From NCBI GenBank assembly GCA_028715435.1, contig JAQURU010000033.1, positions 1 to 7,144 of the forward strand: DNA of 7,144 bases, written 5' to 3'. Below, in pieces: positions 5,678-7,144 of the stretch. The position numbers and the translations under genes are program-made. Origin of the DNA: Minisyncoccota bacterium. GTDB lineage: Bacteria; Patescibacteriota; Minisyncoccia; Minisyncoccales; CG1-02-41-26. Each line of letters begins with the position of its first letter. Position 1 is the first letter of the stretch. A model generated the notes under the pieces. The model saw only the letters and a list, made by a program, of their open reading frames with translations. It was not told the origin of the DNA and searched no databases.

Positions 5678-6262
5678 ATGGAAAATGCAGAGTTATTAAA
5701 AAAACTTAGAGAAGAAACTGGTATTTCAATGATAGAGTGCAAAAAAGCATTAGAAGATGCTAACTGGGATATTCAAAGAGCCAAAGAAATTTTACGAGAA
5801 AAAGGTAAGGAAATGATCAAAGGCAGGTCAAGCAGAGAAATGAATAAAGGTATTGTTGAGGCGTATATCCATATGGGTGGAAAAATTGGAGTTATGCTGG
5901 AATTGCTTTGCGAAAGTGATTTTGTGGCTAAATCCGATGATTTTAAAAAGTTAGCCCACGAAATTGCCCTGCAGGCAGCCGCCACCAGGCCTTTGTTTGT
6001 TAGTCCAGAGGATATTCCAGAGGAGGTTTTAAACAACGAAATAAAAATTTGCCAAAAGCAGTTTGAAGTTTCAAATAAGCCCCAAAATATCTTGAATCAA
6101 ATTATTGAAGGCAGGATTAAAAAGTATAAAGAAGAGGTATCTTTGCTTTCTCAGCCTTGGGTTAAGGACCCTTCAAAAAAAATTCAGGATTTAATCACTG
6201 AAACTAGGGCTAAAATTGGCGAGAATATAACTATTGGGAAGTTTGCGAGGTTTGAAATATAG
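5678..6262 (+). CDS. tsf: Elongation factor Ts, short form
   Basis: A 194-aa guanine nucleotide exchange factor for EF-Tu. Residues 1-45 form the UBA-like N-terminal domain (LREETGISMIECKKALEDAN). The exchange motif, usually TDFVARND, reads ESDFVAKSDDF at 79-89; Asp81 and Phe82 are the residues that disturb the Mg2+ site of EF-Tu in known structures. The length matches short EF-Ts proteins such as that of Thermus (196 aa), which carry one core subdomain and act as dimers, rather than the 283-aa E. coli protein. Dimerisation here is inference. Start ATG is 5 nt after rpsB with no clear Shine-Dalgarno site. The usual followers pyrH and frr are not next; a half copy of the AACCAA repeat begins 4 nt after the TAG. 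Confidence 0.96.
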   Translation: MENAELLKKLREETGISMIECKKALEDANWDIQRAKEILREKGKEMIKGRSSREMNKGIVEAYIHMGGKIGVMLELLCESDFVAKSDDFKKLAHEIALQAAATRPLFVSPEDIPEEVLNNEIKICQKQFEVSNKPQNILNQIIEGRIKKYKEEVSLLSQPWVKDPSKKIQDLITETRAKIGENITIGKFARFEI

Positions 6263-6266
6263 TTTC

Positions 6267-6304
6267 AAAATAACCAACAACCACGCAACAAGATACAAAC
6301 AAAT
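6267..6304. repeat. Half copy of the AACCAA/CAAACAAAT inverted repeat element
   Basis: These 38 bases match 1573-1610 at 35 positions (differences at three sites, all to C here). They correspond to the left arm only; no right arm is found before or inside the next gene. Like the full copy, it directly follows a gene's stop codon. It lies 7 nt before the ATG of the next ORF, so it forms that gene's leader. Confidence 0.85.
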
Positions 6305-6311
6305 AAATCTA

Positions 6312-6587
6312 ATGGCAAACATAATTGCCCTGATAATTTTTATCGGAAGTTTTGCTGGTTTGGCTTTTTTGGTTTTTAAAAAGATGGTTGTTTTAGCTAA
6401 CATACCAGAGGAAGTTATCCAAAATCAAAATTCCAAGCTTCTTAACAGAGCTAAGCTTAGCTTTAGCAAACAAGAAATTTACAAAAAACTAATCTTGTTA
6501 GGCAAGCAGTTTTACGTAATAGGGGAGTGCAAGCTGTCATGGCAAAAACCTCTGATAGGTTTAGAACTGTTTTTGCCAATAGAATGA
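6312..6587 (+). CDS. Small single-TM hypothetical protein, perhaps 5' part of a frameshifted gene
   Basis: The 91-aa product has one membrane helix at about 4-22 (IIALIIFIGSFAGLAFLVF), then KK and the phrase VVLANIPEE, followed by a charged, cytoplasmic-type region. A short N-terminal TM helix followed by a P.LA.LPEE-like phrase is, from memory, common in unnamed small Patescibacteria proteins. The ATG at 6312, just after the half repeat, is preferred to an in-frame start at 6234 that overlaps tsf and would read through the repeat. The last 25 residues (FYVIGECKLSWQKPLIG onward) look unlike the rest, and the neighbouring frame is open from 6467 onward, so the true gene may continue into the next ORF by a one-base shift near the T4 run at 6510-6513. 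Function unknown. Confidence 0.55.
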   Translation: MANIIALIIFIGSFAGLAFLVFKKMVVLANIPEEVIQNQNSKLLNRAKLSFSKQEIYKKLILLGKQFYVIGECKLSWQKPLIGLELFLPIE

Positions 6588-6802
6588 TCACGTCCGGAGA
6601 TTTGCAAAAAGTGGAAAAAATTCATCAGGAAGGGGATTATTGGCAAAAAGTGGAGGAGCGAAAAATACCGCTTACTAAAAATCGGGTGCGAGTATCAGCT
6701 CAGCCAAGGACTATTCAAATCCGTGCTGTTGAAAATATTGAAACAGGAAATATCGAACTCCAACCCAAAAAATCCAGAACCAGAAAAAAGAAAGCCGAGT
6801 AA
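6539..6802 (+). CDS. Small basic hypothetical protein, perhaps 3' part of the same frameshifted gene
   Basis: If independent, it encodes 87 aa from the ATG at 6539, with an AGGGGAG at 6521-6527 that could be a Shine-Dalgarno site at slightly long spacing (11 nt); an in-frame GTG at 6527 is an alternative start. The product has no membrane segment. It contains DLQKVEKIHQEGDYWQKVEE (21-40) and ends in a very basic tail, KKSRTRKKKAE. The frame is open back to 6467, overlapping the preceding ORF for about 120 bp. In that open extension it reads AVLRNRGVQAVMAKTSDRF, which fits as a continuation of the upstream protein. Either two overlapping genes or one gene broken by an indel would explain this; I slightly favour the second. 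No function recognised. The stop lies 5 nt before the tRNA. Confidence 0.55.
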   Translation: MAKTSDRFRTVFANRMITSGDLQKVEKIHQEGDYWQKVEERKIPLTKNRVRVSAQPRTIQIRAVENIETGNIELQPKKSRTRKKKAE

Positions 6803-6807
6803 TTTTT

Positions 6808-6881
6808 GCCCGGGTAGCTCAATTGGCAGAGCAGCGCTTTTGTAAAGCGAAGGTTTGGAGATTCGACTTCTCTCCCGGGCT
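6808..6881 (+). tRNA. tRNA-Thr, anticodon UGU
   Basis: A 74-nt cloverleaf can be drawn in full: acceptor GCCCGGG/CCCGGGC (7 perfect pairs), D stem GCTC/GAGC with loop AATTGGCA, anticodon arm with loop TT-TGT-AA (anticodon 6841-6843), and T arm GGAGA/TCTCT with loop TTCGACT. Threonine identity elements G1-C72, C2-G71 and anticodon G35-U36 are present. Oddities are a G27/A43 mismatch closing the anticodon stem, a six-base variable region, and U at the discriminator position. The 3' CCA is not encoded (TCATC follows), so a CCA-adding enzyme is needed. It reads codons ACA and probably other ACN. It is probably part of the transcript of the preceding genes. Confidence 0.95.
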
Positions 6882-6902
6882 CATCAAAATTATATTAAGA
6901 TA

Positions 6903-7144
6903 ATGGCCCAATCTTTTTATTCATCTCAAGAATATAAAGAGAAACAAAGCCAAATTACCAAGCAGATTTGGGAAAAGAAAAAGTTAACTTTTGTTTATAG
7001 AAGAGAAAGTAGAGTTTGCGCAAGAGAGGAATGTGGTAATTGTTTTTCAGTTAGGCCAAGTGATGAAAAAGTTTATTGTACGAGAAGTTGCACCGGAAAA
7101 GTTAATAACGTCAAAAGGGGACCAATGCCCGAAGTAGTGAAGTT
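6903..7144 (+). CDS. Cys-rich zinc-ribbon-like protein, 5' part only
   Basis: Eighty codons are visible from the ATG at 6903 before the window ends. The N-terminus (AQSFYSSQEYKEKQSQITKQ) is polar and helical. A putative zinc ribbon follows: Cys39-x4-Cys44, then FSVRPSDEKVYC (48-59) and Cys59-x3-Cys63, followed by KVNNVKRGPMPE. Cys47 is an extra cysteine. Such C-x4-C...YC-x3-C knuckles, with the PSD-x-K-x-YC phrase, occur in small DNA-binding or endonuclease-like proteins; I recall similar starts in Patescibacteria proteins of unknown role with HTH-like C-termini. A nucleic-acid-binding role is inference, and the missing C-terminus decides the family. The gene starts 21 nt after the tRNA, without a clear Shine-Dalgarno site. 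Confidence 0.75.
   Translation, partial: MAQSFYSSQEYKEKQSQITKQIWEKKKLTFVYRRESRVCAREECGNCFSVRPSDEKVYCTRSCTGKVNNVKRGPMPEVVK

Noticed and set aside
6449..6462. 14-bp perfect palindrome AGCTAAGCTTAGCT
   Set aside because: It lies in coding sequence (AKLS codons), is short, and is plausible by chance; no sign that it acts as an operator.
1..7144. Alternative genetic code with UGA as glycine
   Set aside because: No gene has in-frame TGA, the DUF11 gene ends at TGA, and reading through it meets TAA two codons later, so there is no support for recoding.

Overview
The window looks like a chromosomal piece of an AT-rich bacterium of the Patescibacteria (CPR) type, probably Parcubacteria-like. The clues are a short EF-Ts (194 aa), a release factor 1 lacking its N-terminal domain, a DUF11-repeat surface protein end, a small one-TM-helix protein of a kind I associate with these genomes, near-total absence of Shine-Dalgarno sites, and AACCAA-type intergenic repeats. 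This assignment is an inference from gene character; no 16S is present. TGA is used as a stop and never interrupts a gene in frame, so a UGA=Gly code (Gracilibacteria/Absconditabacteria) is not supported.

Layout, left to right. Positions 3-260 hold the 3' end of a DUF11 adhesin-like gene. A possible promoter and a 14-bp tandem repeat precede a PfkB-type sugar/nucleoside kinase (351-1316). A perfect 42-bp palindrome (1320-1361) sits between the kinase and a small [4Fe-4S] ferredoxin (1370-1579). A long imperfect inverted repeat (about 1573-1701) separates the ferredoxin from ribosomal protein L25/Ctc (1713-2363). A GC-rich hairpin (2378-2418) separates L25 from a secreted coiled-coil plus lytic-transglycosylase-like protein (2436-3890). 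Convergent with that gene, overlapping by 4 bp, is prfA (RF1, minus strand, 3887-4615). Divergent from prfA across 39 bp begins a translation cluster: rpmE (L31), rpsB (S2), tsf (EF-Ts). Then come two overlapping small ORFs that may be one frameshifted gene (6312-6802), a tRNA-Thr(UGU) (6808-6881), and the start of a Cys-rich, zinc-ribbon-like protein that runs off the window (6903-7144).

How the genes fit together. Most of the window is translation machinery: L25, L31 and S2 (ribosome), EF-Ts (recycles EF-Tu), RF1 (termination at UAA/UAG) and tRNA-Thr. The rpmE/prfA neighbourhood and the rpsB-tsf pair are old, widely conserved linkages, though prfA here faces away from rpmE. Kinase, ferredoxin and cell-wall enzyme are unrelated to each other.

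I found no CRISPR array, transposase, toxin-antitoxin pair, phage gene or defence system, and no convincing new multi-gene system. The most interesting items are the domain-1-less RF1, the intergenic repeats (42-bp palindrome, and an inverted-repeat element with a half copy elsewhere), and the possible frameshift at 6467-6584. The longest stretch without a gene is 133 bases (1580-1712), filled by the inverted repeat.
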